From: Bacteroidota bacterium
Lineage (GTDB): Bacteria > Bacteroidota > Bacteroidia > Flavobacteriales > Crocinitomicaceae
Direction of reading: 5' to 3'
DNA length: 14,402 nucleotides
Assembly (NCBI GenBank): GCA_029558435.1
Contig: JAKQEZ010000221.1
Coordinates: 1-14,402 of the forward strand
The notes under the pieces are model-generated. The model did no database searches. It was given only the letters and a program-made list of their open reading frames with translations, and had not been told where the DNA came from. The stretch's first letter is position 1; each line of letters begins with the position of its first letter. The translations under genes were made by a program, and so were the position numbers. This document shows positions 6,495-13,697 of the stretch, piece by piece.

Positions 6495-9400
6495 ATGAAT
6501 GAAATAAATCATGCAAAAGGGTTGTTAAAACTAATTTTTGGCGCCCTTTTTATTCCATCAATCACACTAATCACTACAACATCTACACTACATGCTCAAT
6601 GTCCTCCTACGGCAAATGCCGGCAATGATATTACCATTCCTTGTGGTGGTAGTGCTAATTTAGGTGGACCTGCAAGCAACCCTACTCCCGATTATACTTT
6701 GGCACCTACGTGTATGCATACAGCACGTTTTCAAAGTAATTCTTTAACACAAGGAGGGGGAATTTACATTAACACGGTAACAACAACAGGTGGTACAACC
6801 AACATTAACAACCCCAATACGTTGGTTGATGTTGGTCACATAGATCCAATGGGACCAAATGCTTGGTCAACAATTTGGTTGAGTGACTTTACATCACAAT
6901 ACGTTGAAGTATGTGTTGGAAATACATTTTATTTGAATATTACTGCCAAATCGTTGTATAATAACCAACCTTATTTCTGCAAAGTATGGGTAGATTGGAA
7001 CAACAATGGTACTTTTGAAAATGCGACCGAAGTTGTTTATACCAGTCCTGCAATAAATAATCATCCTAATATCATTTTAACAAACATTCCAATTACCGTT
7101 CCAGCCGGTCAACCTTATGGAGCTTATAGAATGCGCATCCGCTTTAAAGACAATGCACCTTTTGTAGCTTCAGATGGTGGGTGTACTTATACAAATCCAG
7201 TAGGTATAGAAGCTCCTTACGCCGGATATACTTCTGGAACAGGTAGTTATACATTTAGTGATGAAATTGAGGATTACACTGTTCGTGTTAATTGTGGAGG
7301 AAGCTCTGGAGGAACTTTAACCTATTCTTGGTCGCCACCAGATGGTTTGAGTAGCACAACAGTACCCGATCCAACCGCAACTCCAACACAAACAACAACA
7401 TATACTGTAACGGTTACAGATACACAGCATGGTTGTTCAGGAACAGCGCAAGTTACGGTTACCGTTCCATCGGTTACACCAACATTTAACCCTATTTCAC
7501 CAATTTGTAATGGAGATGTAGCACCTGCGTTGCCAACCACTTCAACCAATGGAATTACGGGTACTTGGAGTCCCGCAACAATTAGCAACACAGCAAGTGG
7601 AACCTATACATTTACACCTGATGGAGGGCAATGTGCAACTTCAGCAACAATAAGCGTAACGGTAAATCCAAACCCAACCATCACTGTAACTAATGGTGAA
7701 TATTGCGAAAACGGTTCTGCAACATTAACAGCAAATGGCGCAACTACTTATTCATGGTCGCCTGGAACAAATTTAAGTGCAACAACTGGAGCAACAGTTA
7801 CCACAACTGCAACAGCAAGTACAACTTACACGGTTACTGGTACAGATAACAATGGCTGTAAAAATACGGCTACGGCAACGGTTACTGTTAATCCAAACCC
7901 AACTTATACGTCCACTCAAGTAGATCCAACATGTGGAAATAGTGATGGTTCTATTACGTTAACAGCAGCTAATGGTACGGGACCTTACACGTATGATTTA
8001 AACGGAACGGCACAAGCATCAGGTAACTTTACCAATCTTCCTGACAATACTTATAACATTACCATAACAGATAACAAAGGATGTGTAGTAACTGGAAATG
8101 TAACACTAACCAACACATCAGCAGATGATCCTTCATTTACTTTAACGGATTTCTGTCAAGGTGCAACAAATAGTGCAACGGGAATTGTAACTCCGGGAGG
8201 TACATTTAGTTTCAACCCTGCTGTTTCGGATGGAGCAACCATTAACGCTGCAACAGGTGAAATTACCAATGGTGTTGGTGGCACAACTTATAGTATTCAA
8301 TACAGCTTAAGTGGTGTTTGTCCTACGTCTTTAGTGAAACAAGTTACTGTCAATCCATTGCCAACAGCAACAGCAACAACAACAGATCCAACATGTGGAA
8401 CAAATGATGGAGCAATTACTTTTACTGCGGCAACAGGAACAGCACCTTATTCTTACACGCTTGGAGGAACAACTCAAAACAACGGTACTTTCTCTAATTT
8501 AGCGCAAGGAAGTTACACGGTTTCTATTACAGATGCAAAAGGTTGTACAGCAACAGCAACAGCTGCATTGACCAATTTACCTCCTGCAGATCCTTCGTTT
8601 GATTTAACTGATTTCTGTGAGGGAACAAGCAACGCAGCAAGTAATATTGCAACTCCGGGCGGTACATTTAGCTTTAATCCAGCAGTTTCTGATGGGGCTA
8701 CTATCAATGCGGCAACTGGTGAAATTACCAATGGTGTTGATGGAACAACTTATACGGTAGAATACAGTGCTCCAGGATTTTGTCCAAGCACATCTACACA
8801 ACAAGTAACAGTAATTGCCAATCCAGAGTTTACAATTACTTCTGTTAATCCAACTTGTGGTAATGCGGATGGCTCAATTACTTTGAGTGGTTTAACGCCA
8901 ACAACAAGTTATTCGTTAGTTTATAGTAAAAATGGTGCACCTGTTGGACCAGCTACATTAACAACAAATGCTGCAGGTGAAATTGTATTATCTTCCTTAA
9001 CTGTTGGAAATTATGCCAATTTCTCGGTAACTATTAGTGCAAGCGGTTGTCAAACAATTGATCCAACTTTAGTGCAATTGATAGAACCAAATGCGCCTGT
9101 AATTTCTGCTCCAAACGATATCATAATTTGTATTGGTGACAGCATTACGTTAACGGCTAACAATCCTGGAAATGCTCCAATTTCGTGGAACAATGGGGTG
9201 ATTGACGGACAACCATTTGCGCCTTCTGGAAGTGGAATTTTTGTGGTAACAGCGGTAATTGACAACTGTGTTTCAACCGATCAAGTGCAAGTTACAGTGA
9301 ATCCATTGCCTGCAATAAATGCTGGACAAGATGTAACAATTTGTGCGGAAGCATCTACAACGTTGATGGCAAGTGGCGGTGTATCTTATTCATGGGATAA

Positions 9401-10313
9401 CGGATTGGGTGCTGGGGCTTCTCAAACAGTTACTCCAACGCAAACTACAACTTATCAAGTGACTGGAACAGACATCAACGGTTGTGTGAACACGGATGCC
9501 GTTACTGTTACGGTTGCTCCTATTCCATCGTTAAACATTGACGGAATTAACTTGCAAGGTTGTGCGCCTGTTACACCAACATTGAACAATACATTGGCTG
9601 ATGGTTCAGTAAGTTGCAAATGGATTTTTAGTGACGGCCGTACAATTGATGGCTGTGGACCAATCAATCCGGTGTTTAACAACTATGGTTGTTATGATGT
9701 AACATTGATGGTAACCTCTGCTGCGGGTTGTACAAACACACAAACTATCCAAGATTACATTTGTGTTTATCCTACACCTGATGCAAGTTTCTATGCAACT
9801 CCGCAAGTGATTGACAATTATCCTTGGGAAGCACAAATGCACAATTATTCAAGTAATGCAACCAATTATACGTGGTATTTTGGTGATGATTCTGCACCAA
9901 GCAATGAATTTGAGCCAACGCATGTATATTCTGAAGAAAATGCAGGAACTTTCCCTATCATGTTGGTGGCTTCTAACGATGTAGGGTGTGTGGATACAGC
10001 TTATTATTCTGTAAAAGTGGTGGAACCGTTGATTATTTATGTTCCAAATACCTTTACACCAGATGGTGATCAATTCAACAATACCTTCTTCCCAGTAATT
10101 ACCTCTGGTTTTGATGTGTACCAATACGAAATGTTGATTTTCAACCGTTGGGGTGAGTTAATTTTTGAAACGCATGATACAGAAGTTGGTTGGGATGGAA
10201 CATACAATGGTAAAATGGTGCAAGATGGAACCTATACCTGGAAAATCGAAATTAAAATTAAAAATTACGATGAACACAAACGCTATGTTGGCCATGTCAA
10301 CTTGGTGCGTTAG
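6495..10313 (+). CDS. Large secreted repeat protein with GEVED domain, SprB-like and PKD-like repeats, T9SS type B sorting domain
   Basis: This 1272-residue exported protein is a probable surface-bound or released adhesin-like protein; its ligand is unknown. The reading frame also has a GTG at 6492, but the adjacent ATG at 6495 is the better start. Residues 1-34 are a signal peptide (likely cleavage LHA|Q). ANAGNDITIPCGGSANLGG (40-58) looks like the first half of an Ig-like domain. Residues ~66-267 form a GEVED-type domain with VWVDWNNNGTFE (164-175), YRMRIRF (211-217) and DEIEDYTVRV (256-265). TYSWSPPDGLSSTTV onward (276-325) looks like the second half of the Ig-like domain. More Ig-like modules follow to ~467, then two 154-residue repeats and a partial third (477-863), further Ig-like modules (864-1007), and PKD-like domains (~1010-1175, including WYFGDDS at 1127-1133). 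The type B sorting domain is 1178-1272 (VPNTFTPDGDQFNNTF, NRWG at 1217-1220, final VNLVR). Serine, threonine and asparagine dominate and lysine is scarce, as usual for such proteins. Confidence 0.9.
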   Translation: MNEINHAKGLLKLIFGALFIPSITLITTTSTLHAQCPPTANAGNDITIPCGGSANLGGPASNPTPDYTLAPTCMHTARFQSNSLTQGGGIYINTVTTTGGTTNINNPNTLVDVGHIDPMGPNAWSTIWLSDFTSQYVEVCVGNTFYLNITAKSLYNNQPYFCKVWVDWNNNGTFENATEVVYTSPAINNHPNIILTNIPITVPAGQPYGAYRMRIRFKDNAPFVASDGGCTYTNPVGIEAPYAGYTSGTGSYTFSDEIEDYTVRVNCGGSSGGTLTYSWSPPDGLSSTTVPDPTATPTQTTTYTVTVTDTQHGCSGTAQVTVTVPSVTPTFNPISPICNGDVAPALPTTSTNGITGTWSPATISNTASGTYTFTPDGGQCATSATISVTVNPNPTITVTNGEYCENGSATLTANGATTYSWSPGTNLSATTGATVTTTATASTTYTVTGTDNNGCKNTATATVTVNPNPTYTSTQVDPTCGNSDGSITLTAANGTGPYTYDLNGTAQASGNFTNLPDNTYNITITDNKGCVVTGNVTLTNTSADDPSFTLTDFCQGATNSATGIVTPGGTFSFNPAVSDGATINAATGEITNGVGGTTYSIQYSLSGVCPTSLVKQVTVNPLPTATATTTDPTCGTNDGAITFTAATGTAPYSYTLGGTTQNNGTFSNLAQGSYTVSITDAKGCTATATAALTNLPPADPSFDLTDFCEGTSNAASNIATPGGTFSFNPAVSDGATINAATGEITNGVDGTTYTVEYSAPGFCPSTSTQQVTVIANPEFTITSVNPTCGNADGSITLSGLTPTTSYSLVYSKNGAPVGPATLTTNAAGEIVLSSLTVGNYANFSVTISASGCQTIDPTLVQLIEPNAPVISAPNDIIICIGDSITLTANNPGNAPISWNNGVIDGQPFAPSGSGIFVVTAVIDNCVSTDQVQVTVNPLPAINAGQDVTICAEASTTLMASGGVSYSWDNGLGAGASQTVTPTQTTTYQVTGTDINGCVNTDAVTVTVAPIPSLNIDGINLQGCAPVTPTLNNTLADGSVSCKWIFSDGRTIDGCGPINPVFNNYGCYDVTLMVTSAAGCTNTQTIQDYICVYPTPDASFYATPQVIDNYPWEAQMHNYSSNATNYTWYFGDDSAPSNEFEPTHVYSEENAGTFPIMLVASNDVGCVDTAYYSVKVVEPLIIYVPNTFTPDGDQFNNTFFPVITSGFDVYQYEMLIFNRWGELIFETHDTEVGWDGTYNGKMVQDGTYTWKIEIKIKNYDEHKRYVGHVNLVR
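7923..9083 (+). repeat. In-frame tandem 154-codon repeat (two full copies and a partial third)
   Basis: Units begin at 7923, 8385 and 8847, exactly 462 bases (154 codons) apart, and align without gaps. Each starts with a SprB-type half (D/N-PTCG--DG-IT, then PY-Y, F-NL, Y-V-ITD-KGC). In the two full copies this is followed by a second half with DFC(Q/E)G, PGGTFSFNPAVSDGATI and NAATGEITNGV. The third copy keeps the SprB-like opening (NPTCGNADGSITLSGL) but diverges and lacks the second half. The 34-codon blocks 8190-8291 and 8652-8753 differ at 15 synonymous sites and one amino acid (Gly/Asp). The repeats are degenerate in DNA, so they mark an old duplication. Confidence 0.85.
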
Positions 10314-10330
10314 TTACTCCTAAAAATATC

Positions 10331-10363
10331 AAAATGCCGTTTCCTTTTGGAGCGGCATTTTTT
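10331..10363 (+). terminator. Intrinsic terminator after the 1272-residue gene
   Basis: Arms 10331-10339 (aaaatgccg) and 10353-10361 (cggcatttt) pair over nine bases. A second short pairing (tcc 10342-10344 with gga 10349-10351) closes a TTTT loop. T residues continue to 10363. It lies 17 bases after the stop codon at 10313 and separates the secreted protein from tlyA. Confidence 0.88.
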
Positions 10364-10378
10364 ATGTGTGAAATATCG

Positions 10379-10386
10379 TATTTTTG
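10379..10386 (+). promoter_or_regulatory. -7 promoter box of tlyA (TATTTTTG), predicts leaderless mRNA
   Basis: TATTTTTG is an exact TAnnTTTG. It ends four bases (caac) before the ATG at 10391, so transcription should begin at or within a base or two of the start codon. No TTTG is found about 19 bases upstream, where the sequence is the tail of the preceding terminator. The box is exact; the -33 support is weak. Confidence 0.5.
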
Positions 10387-10390
10387 CAAC

Positions 10391-11122
10391 ATGGAAGAAC
10401 GCATAGATAAACTTTTATTGCAATTGAATTTGGTTAGTTCACGCGTAAGAGCAGAAGAAATTATTCGCAAATACGGTGTGAAGGTCAACGGGAAATTAAT
10501 CAATAAAACAGGGAAAAAAGTTCCTGTTGATGCCACTATTGAATTGCTTTCAGAAGAAATTCCGTGGGTTTCCAGAGGAGCTTTAAAATTGGTTGAAGCA
10601 CTTGATAAATGGGACATCCAGGTGGAGGGAGCAACTTGTATGGATATTGGAGCATCTACGGGTGGATTTACCGAAGTTTTGCTTAAAAATGGAGCAAAAA
10701 AAGTATTTTGTGTGGATGTGGGGAAAGATCAATTGCACGCATCGTTGAAAGCCGATGAACGCGTTGTAAACTTTGAAAAAACACATGTGCGCGAGTTAAC
10801 TTCTAAACAAATCACCGAGCAATGCGCTGTTGGTGTGATTGACGTTTCGTTTATATCGCTCGATAAAATTTTTCCTTTTATTACCTCTTTTTTACAAACC
10901 GATGCCATTGTTATAGCCTTGGTGAAACCACAATTTGAAGCTGGAAAAGAGCATATTGGCAAAGGTGGAATAGTCAAAGATCCTTCCATTTACCCTTCCA
11001 TTATTGAACGTGTAAAAGCGGCTGCTAAATTAAGTCAGTTGGAAAGCGTGGATTGCATCGACTCGCCAATTTTAGGTGGAGATGGCAATAAAGAATTTTT
11101 ACTCTTGTTGAAAAAGAAATAG
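10391..11122 (+). CDS. tlyA: TlyA-family rRNA 2'-O-methyltransferase (S4 plus FtsJ-like domain)
   Basis: The product is a 243-residue SAM-dependent RNA methyltransferase. In the TlyA family the known reaction is 2'-O-methylation of cytidines in 23S rRNA (C1920) and, in longer members, also 16S rRNA (C1409). Residues 1-60 form an S4 RNA-binding domain (RIDKLLLQLNLVSSR, then AEEIIRKYGVKVNG). The SAM-binding loop is DIGASTGGFTEVLL (85-98). The catalytic tetrad K66-D151-K179-E235 can be placed in RGALKL, VIDVSFISL, LVKPQFE and NKEFLL. The frame is open back to an ATG at 10334, but that codon lies inside the upstream terminator hairpin and the extra 19 residues are unlike the family, so the start is ATG 10391. 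The length suits the short TlyA-I type, so 23S-only methylation is an inference. Haemolysin labels for this family are historical. mnmE follows 24 nt downstream with its own -7 box. Confidence 0.93.
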   Translation: MEERIDKLLLQLNLVSSRVRAEEIIRKYGVKVNGKLINKTGKKVPVDATIELLSEEIPWVSRGALKLVEALDKWDIQVEGATCMDIGASTGGFTEVLLKNGAKKVFCVDVGKDQLHASLKADERVVNFEKTHVRELTSKQITEQCAVGVIDVSFISLDKIFPFITSFLQTDAIVIALVKPQFEAGKEHIGKGGIVKDPSIYPSIIERVKAAAKLSQLESVDCIDSPILGGDGNKEFLLLLKKK

Positions 11123-11134
11123 AAAAGATTAAAG

Positions 11135-11142
11135 TAACTTTG
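11135..11142 (+). promoter_or_regulatory. -7 promoter box of mnmE (TAACTTTG), predicts leaderless mRNA
   Basis: TAACTTTG is an exact TAnnTTTG. It ends four bases (ttga) before the ATG at 11147, the same spacing as at tlyA. A TTG at 11108-11110 lies 24 bases upstream, just outside the 17-23 spacing I recall for flavobacterial promoters. mnmE may therefore be transcribed both from here and by read-through from tlyA, since no terminator separates them. Confidence 0.55.
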
Positions 11143-11146
11143 TTGA

Positions 11147-12508
11147 ATGACAGCGCTTCAAAATGATGTAATTTGTGCCTTGGCAACTCCAACAGGAATT
11201 GGAGCAATTGGCGTTATTCGTATTTCAGGAAAAGATTGTTTGCAGCTTATTTCGCCCATTTTTAGTAAAAATTTAGCCGATAAACAGTCACATTCTTTGC
11301 ATTTTGGTACCATTTCCACAAAAAATGGTGAAATCATCGATGAAGTATTGATTTCTGTTTTTAAAGATGGAAAAAGTTTTACGGGCGAGGAAAGTGCAGA
11401 AATTGCTTGTCACGGTTCCAACTACATTTTGCAACGTGTATTAGGTTTGTTGTTGGAGCAAGGTTGCCGAATGGCTGAGCCGGGCGAGTTTACCATGCGT
11501 GCATTTTTGAATGGTAAAATGGACCTCTCACAGGCAGAAGCTGTTGCCGATTTGATTGCTTCCGAATCTAAAAAAGCCCATGAAATTGCCTTGAACCAAT
11601 TGCGTGGTAATTTCTCCAACGAACTCAAAGATTTGCGCGAACAACTCATTCATTTTGCTAGTTTGGTGGAATTGGAGCTTGATTTTTCGGAAGAAGATGT
11701 GGAATTTGCCGACAGAACAGAACTGTTGAACCTCATAATAGAAGTGTTGAATGTCATTACCCGCCTTGAGCAATCGTTTGAATTGGGAAATGCCATCAAA
11801 AATGGAGTTCCGGTTGCCATAGTTGGAGCACCTAACACTGGTAAATCCACTTTATTGAATCAATTGTTGCAAGAAGACCGTGCCATTGTGAGCAACATTG
11901 CTGGTACCACGCGCGACGTAATTGAAGAAACATTGAACATTGATGGAATTTTATTCCGCTTGATTGATACAGCAGGTATTCGTGAGCATGCCGAAGAAAT
12001 TGAAGCATTGGGCATTGAGCGTTCTAAACAAAAAATTGAACAAGCCAAATTGGTGCTTTGTTTAGCCGATTTAAGTGTTGAGAACAGTTTGCAAGAAGTG
12101 CGCTTGTGGAAAAAAGAATTGCAAGAAAAACACCCTTCCAAACGCATTGTGTTGATTGCCAATAAAGCCGATGTGCTTTCGGTAGAATTAGAAGAAAATG
12201 AAATCAGTATTAGTGCCAAGCAGGGACAAAACATGGAAGTGCTAAAAGCGTGGATGGTGGAACAAATTGTGCAAGGTACTGATTTACAAAACGAAGTAGT
12301 AATTAGCAATGTTCGTCACCGCGACGCCCTCACACGCACACGCGAGGCATTGCAACAAGCAAAAATAGGATTGGAAACCAACATTACTGGCGATTTTGTG
12401 GCGATGGACATCCGCCAAGCGATGTATCATTTAGGTACCATCACAGGGAATATCTCAGAGGACGACCTATTGGCCAATATTTTTAGTAAATTTTGCATTG
12501 GCAAATAA
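11147..12508 (+). CDS. mnmE: tRNA uridine-5-carboxymethylaminomethyl modification GTPase MnmE
   Basis: MnmE (TrmE) works with MnmG to add the (carboxy)methylaminomethyl group at C5 of the wobble uridine U34 of certain tRNAs, using folate, FAD and GTP. The 453-residue length is standard. Residues ~1-120 form the folate-binding N-terminal domain (DVICALATPTGIGAIGVIRISG at 7-28; AEPGEFTMRAFLNGKMDL at 110-127). A helical domain surrounds the inserted G domain. GTPase motifs are G1 GAPNTGKST (227-235), G2 GTTRDV (253-258), G3 DTAG (274-277), G4 NKAD (339-342) and G5 SAK (356-358). The C-terminus is FCIGK, including the conserved cysteine C450 required for modification. It is downstream of tlyA and convergent with lipA, with stops 12 nt apart and no obvious terminator between them. 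mnmG is not in the window. Confidence 0.97.
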   Translation: MTALQNDVICALATPTGIGAIGVIRISGKDCLQLISPIFSKNLADKQSHSLHFGTISTKNGEIIDEVLISVFKDGKSFTGEESAEIACHGSNYILQRVLGLLLEQGCRMAEPGEFTMRAFLNGKMDLSQAEAVADLIASESKKAHEIALNQLRGNFSNELKDLREQLIHFASLVELELDFSEEDVEFADRTELLNLIIEVLNVITRLEQSFELGNAIKNGVPVAIVGAPNTGKSTLLNQLLQEDRAIVSNIAGTTRDVIEETLNIDGILFRLIDTAGIREHAEEIEALGIERSKQKIEQAKLVLCLADLSVENSLQEVRLWKKELQEKHPSKRIVLIANKADVLSVELEENEISISAKQGQNMEVLKAWMVEQIVQGTDLQNEVVISNVRHRDALTRTREALQQAKIGLETNITGDFVAMDIRQAMYHLGTITGNISEDDLLANIFSKFCIGK

Positions 12509-12520
12509 ATCTATTCGCAA

Positions 12521-13402
12521 CTACAAATCGGCTACGTGTTTTTCTGCGTGGTAAGAAGAACGAACAAGTGGTCCACTTTCAACGTATTTAAAGCCTAATT
12601 TTAGGGCATAATCGCGGTATTCTGCAAAACGTTCTGGAGTTACGAACTCAGCCACTGGCAAGTGCTTAGGCGTTGGTTGCAAGTACTGTCCCAAGGTTAC
12701 AATATCCACATTAACAGACGCTAAATCGTCGAGTGTTTCAATAATTTCCTCATGTGATTCGCCCAATCCCAACATAATTCCCGATTTGGTGCGCATTCCA
12801 CCTTTTTTTAAGCGGAACAACACTTCCAAACTACGATCGTATTTTGCTTGAATACGCACTGCTTTGGTCAAACGTCTTACGGTCTCCAAATTATGCGAAA
12901 CCACTTCTGGTGCAACATCAATAACATTTTGTAAATTTTCCCATTTTCCTGCAAAATCCGGAATAAGGGTTTCTAAGGTTGTGCCTGGTGATTGTGCTCT
13001 AATAGCACGCACAGTTTGCGCCCAAATAAGCGAGCCTCCGTCTTTTAAATCATCACGGTCAACCGAAGTGATAACGGCATGTTTTAAATTCATCAACTTC
13101 ACAGAATGTGCCACACGACCCGGTTCAAATTCATCCACTGCATCTGGTTTTCCTGTTTGCACAGCACAAAACCCGCAGGAGCGCGTACAAATATTTCCCA
13201 AAATCATAAAAGTAGCCGTTCCTTCTCCCCAGCACTCACCCATATTGGGGCAACTACCACTTTCGCAAATGGTATGCAGTTTATGTTCAGACACAATTGA
13301 TCGAACCTCACGGTAGCTCTCACCTGTTGGCAATTTCACGCGCAACCAATTTGGCTTTTTGATGCGCACTTTCGACCCGTCGATTTCTTTTGTACTGTCC
13401 AT
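12521..13402 (-). CDS. lipA: Lipoyl synthase
   Basis: LipA is a radical-SAM enzyme that inserts two sulfur atoms at C6 and C8 of protein-bound octanoyl groups, making the lipoyl arm of the 2-oxoacid dehydrogenases and glycine cleavage H protein. The 293-residue length is typical. The auxiliary (sacrificial) cluster cysteines are C46, C51 and C57 in [12 protein letters not shown]. The radical-SAM cysteines are C72, C76 and C79 in CTRSCGFC. The C-terminal RSSY motif (281-284) supplies the serine ligand to the auxiliary cluster. PNWLRVKLP (17-25) is the usual N-terminal signature. The gene stands alone; its lipB or lplA partner is not nearby. A TAAATTTG -7 box lies 26 bases before the ATG, and a CRP/FNR-like box lies 127 bases upstream of the ATG. 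Confidence 0.97.
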   Translation of the reverse strand: MDSTKEIDGSKVRIKKPNWLRVKLPTGESYREVRSIVSEHKLHTICESGSCPNMGECWGEGTATFMILGNICTRSCGFCAVQTGKPDAVDEFEPGRVAHSVKLMNLKHAVITSVDRDDLKDGGSLIWAQTVRAIRAQSPGTTLETLIPDFAGKWENLQNVIDVAPEVVSHNLETVRRLTKAVRIQAKYDRSLEVLFRLKKGGMRTKSGIMLGLGESHEEIIETLDDLASVNVDIVTLGQYLQPTPKHLPVAEFVTPERFAEYRDYALKLGFKYVESGPLVRSSYHAEKHVADL

Positions 13403-13428
13403 TTCTGCTTGAGTTGATAATTCAGGTG

Positions 13429-13436
13429 CAAATTTA
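13429..13436 (-). promoter_or_regulatory. Candidate -7 promoter box of lipA (TAAATTTG)
   Basis: On the minus strand 13436 to 13429 reads TAAATTTG, an exact TAnnTTTG, 26 bases ahead of the lipA ATG. It predicts a leader of about 22 nt. No TTG is present 17-23 bases upstream. Confidence 0.45.
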
Positions 13437-13528
13437 CTAAAATTAACATAAATGGAAGTGAAATCACCTATCGTTTACAAAATAGCAACTATTTTTTTGC
13501 AATTTATTTTAAAAACAAACTGCATTTT

Positions 13529-13542
13529 TTGACCTACATCAA
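13529..13542. promoter_or_regulatory. Possible CRP/FNR-family operator (TTGACCTACATCAA)
   Basis: TTGAC-CTAC-ATCAA differs at one base from the FNR consensus TTGAT-N4-ATCAA. It lies between the divergent lipA and the secreted-protein gene. Distances are 127 bases to the lipA ATG and 156 bases to the ATG at 13698, far for a simple class II activator. A chance match in AT-rich DNA is possible. Confidence 0.3.
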
Positions 13543-13629
13543 ATAATTCAATGCGTTGTTTTTTAATCCACTCTTAATCATTAAATTTGAATACAAAACA
13601 ATCATCAATTTACTACAGATTATTACTTA

Positions 13630-13665
13630 AATAGCTATTGCAATTACTTGCAATTGATAGCTATT
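13630..13665. repeat. Paired ATAGCTATT / TTGCAATT repeat cluster
   Basis: ATAGCTATT occurs at 13631-13639 and 13657-13665, 26 bases apart. Its core ATAGCTAT is a palindrome, so the copies form direct repeats and also inverted arms (13630-13638 with 13657-13665). Between them TTGCAATT occurs twice (13639-13646 in part, and 13649-13655). The cluster ends 32 bases before the ATG at 13698. It could be an operator or a weak hairpin; there is no T-tract of terminator type. Confidence 0.35.
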
Positions 13666-13697
13666 ACTATTATTGTTTAATTTGATATTTTTTGAAA

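Larger units (their letters stand above)
13403..13697. other. Divergent intergenic region between lipA and a secreted-protein gene
   Basis: This gap of 295 bases is very AT-rich and has no credible ORF. It contains the lipA -7 box (13429-13436), a CRP/FNR-like palindrome (13529-13542) and an ATAGCTATT repeat cluster (13630-13665), listed separately. For the + gene at 13698 I find no exact TAnnTTTG; the nearest is TATTTTTTG at 13686-13694, one base too long. Confidence 0.6.

Noticed and set aside
7923..9083. Repeat array considered as CRISPR or mobile element
   Set aside because: The repeats are 462 bases long, in frame, degenerate and encode protein modules; there are no short identical repeats with spacers and no transposase.
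7322..9842. Long open frames on the minus strand across the repeat protein
   Set aside because: They are antisense shadows of a Thr/Ser/Gly-rich gene, with low-complexity translations and no recognisable domains.
10334..10390. Upstream in-frame ATG of tlyA giving 19 extra residues
   Set aside because: The ATG lies within the terminator hairpin (10331-10363), the predicted promoter lies downstream of it, and the added residues do not resemble the TlyA N-terminus, which begins at MEERIDKLLL.
11422..12309. Minus-strand open frames within mnmE, up to 149 residues
   Set aside because: mnmE is fully supported by motifs along its length; the antisense translations show no domain and no start context.
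12509..12520. Terminator between convergent mnmE and lipA
   Set aside because: Only 12 bases separate the stops and no stem-loop with a T-tract is visible there.
12864..13316. 150-residue plus-strand frame opposite lipA
   Set aside because: It is antisense to the conserved cysteine motifs and radical-SAM core of lipA and shows no domain of its own.
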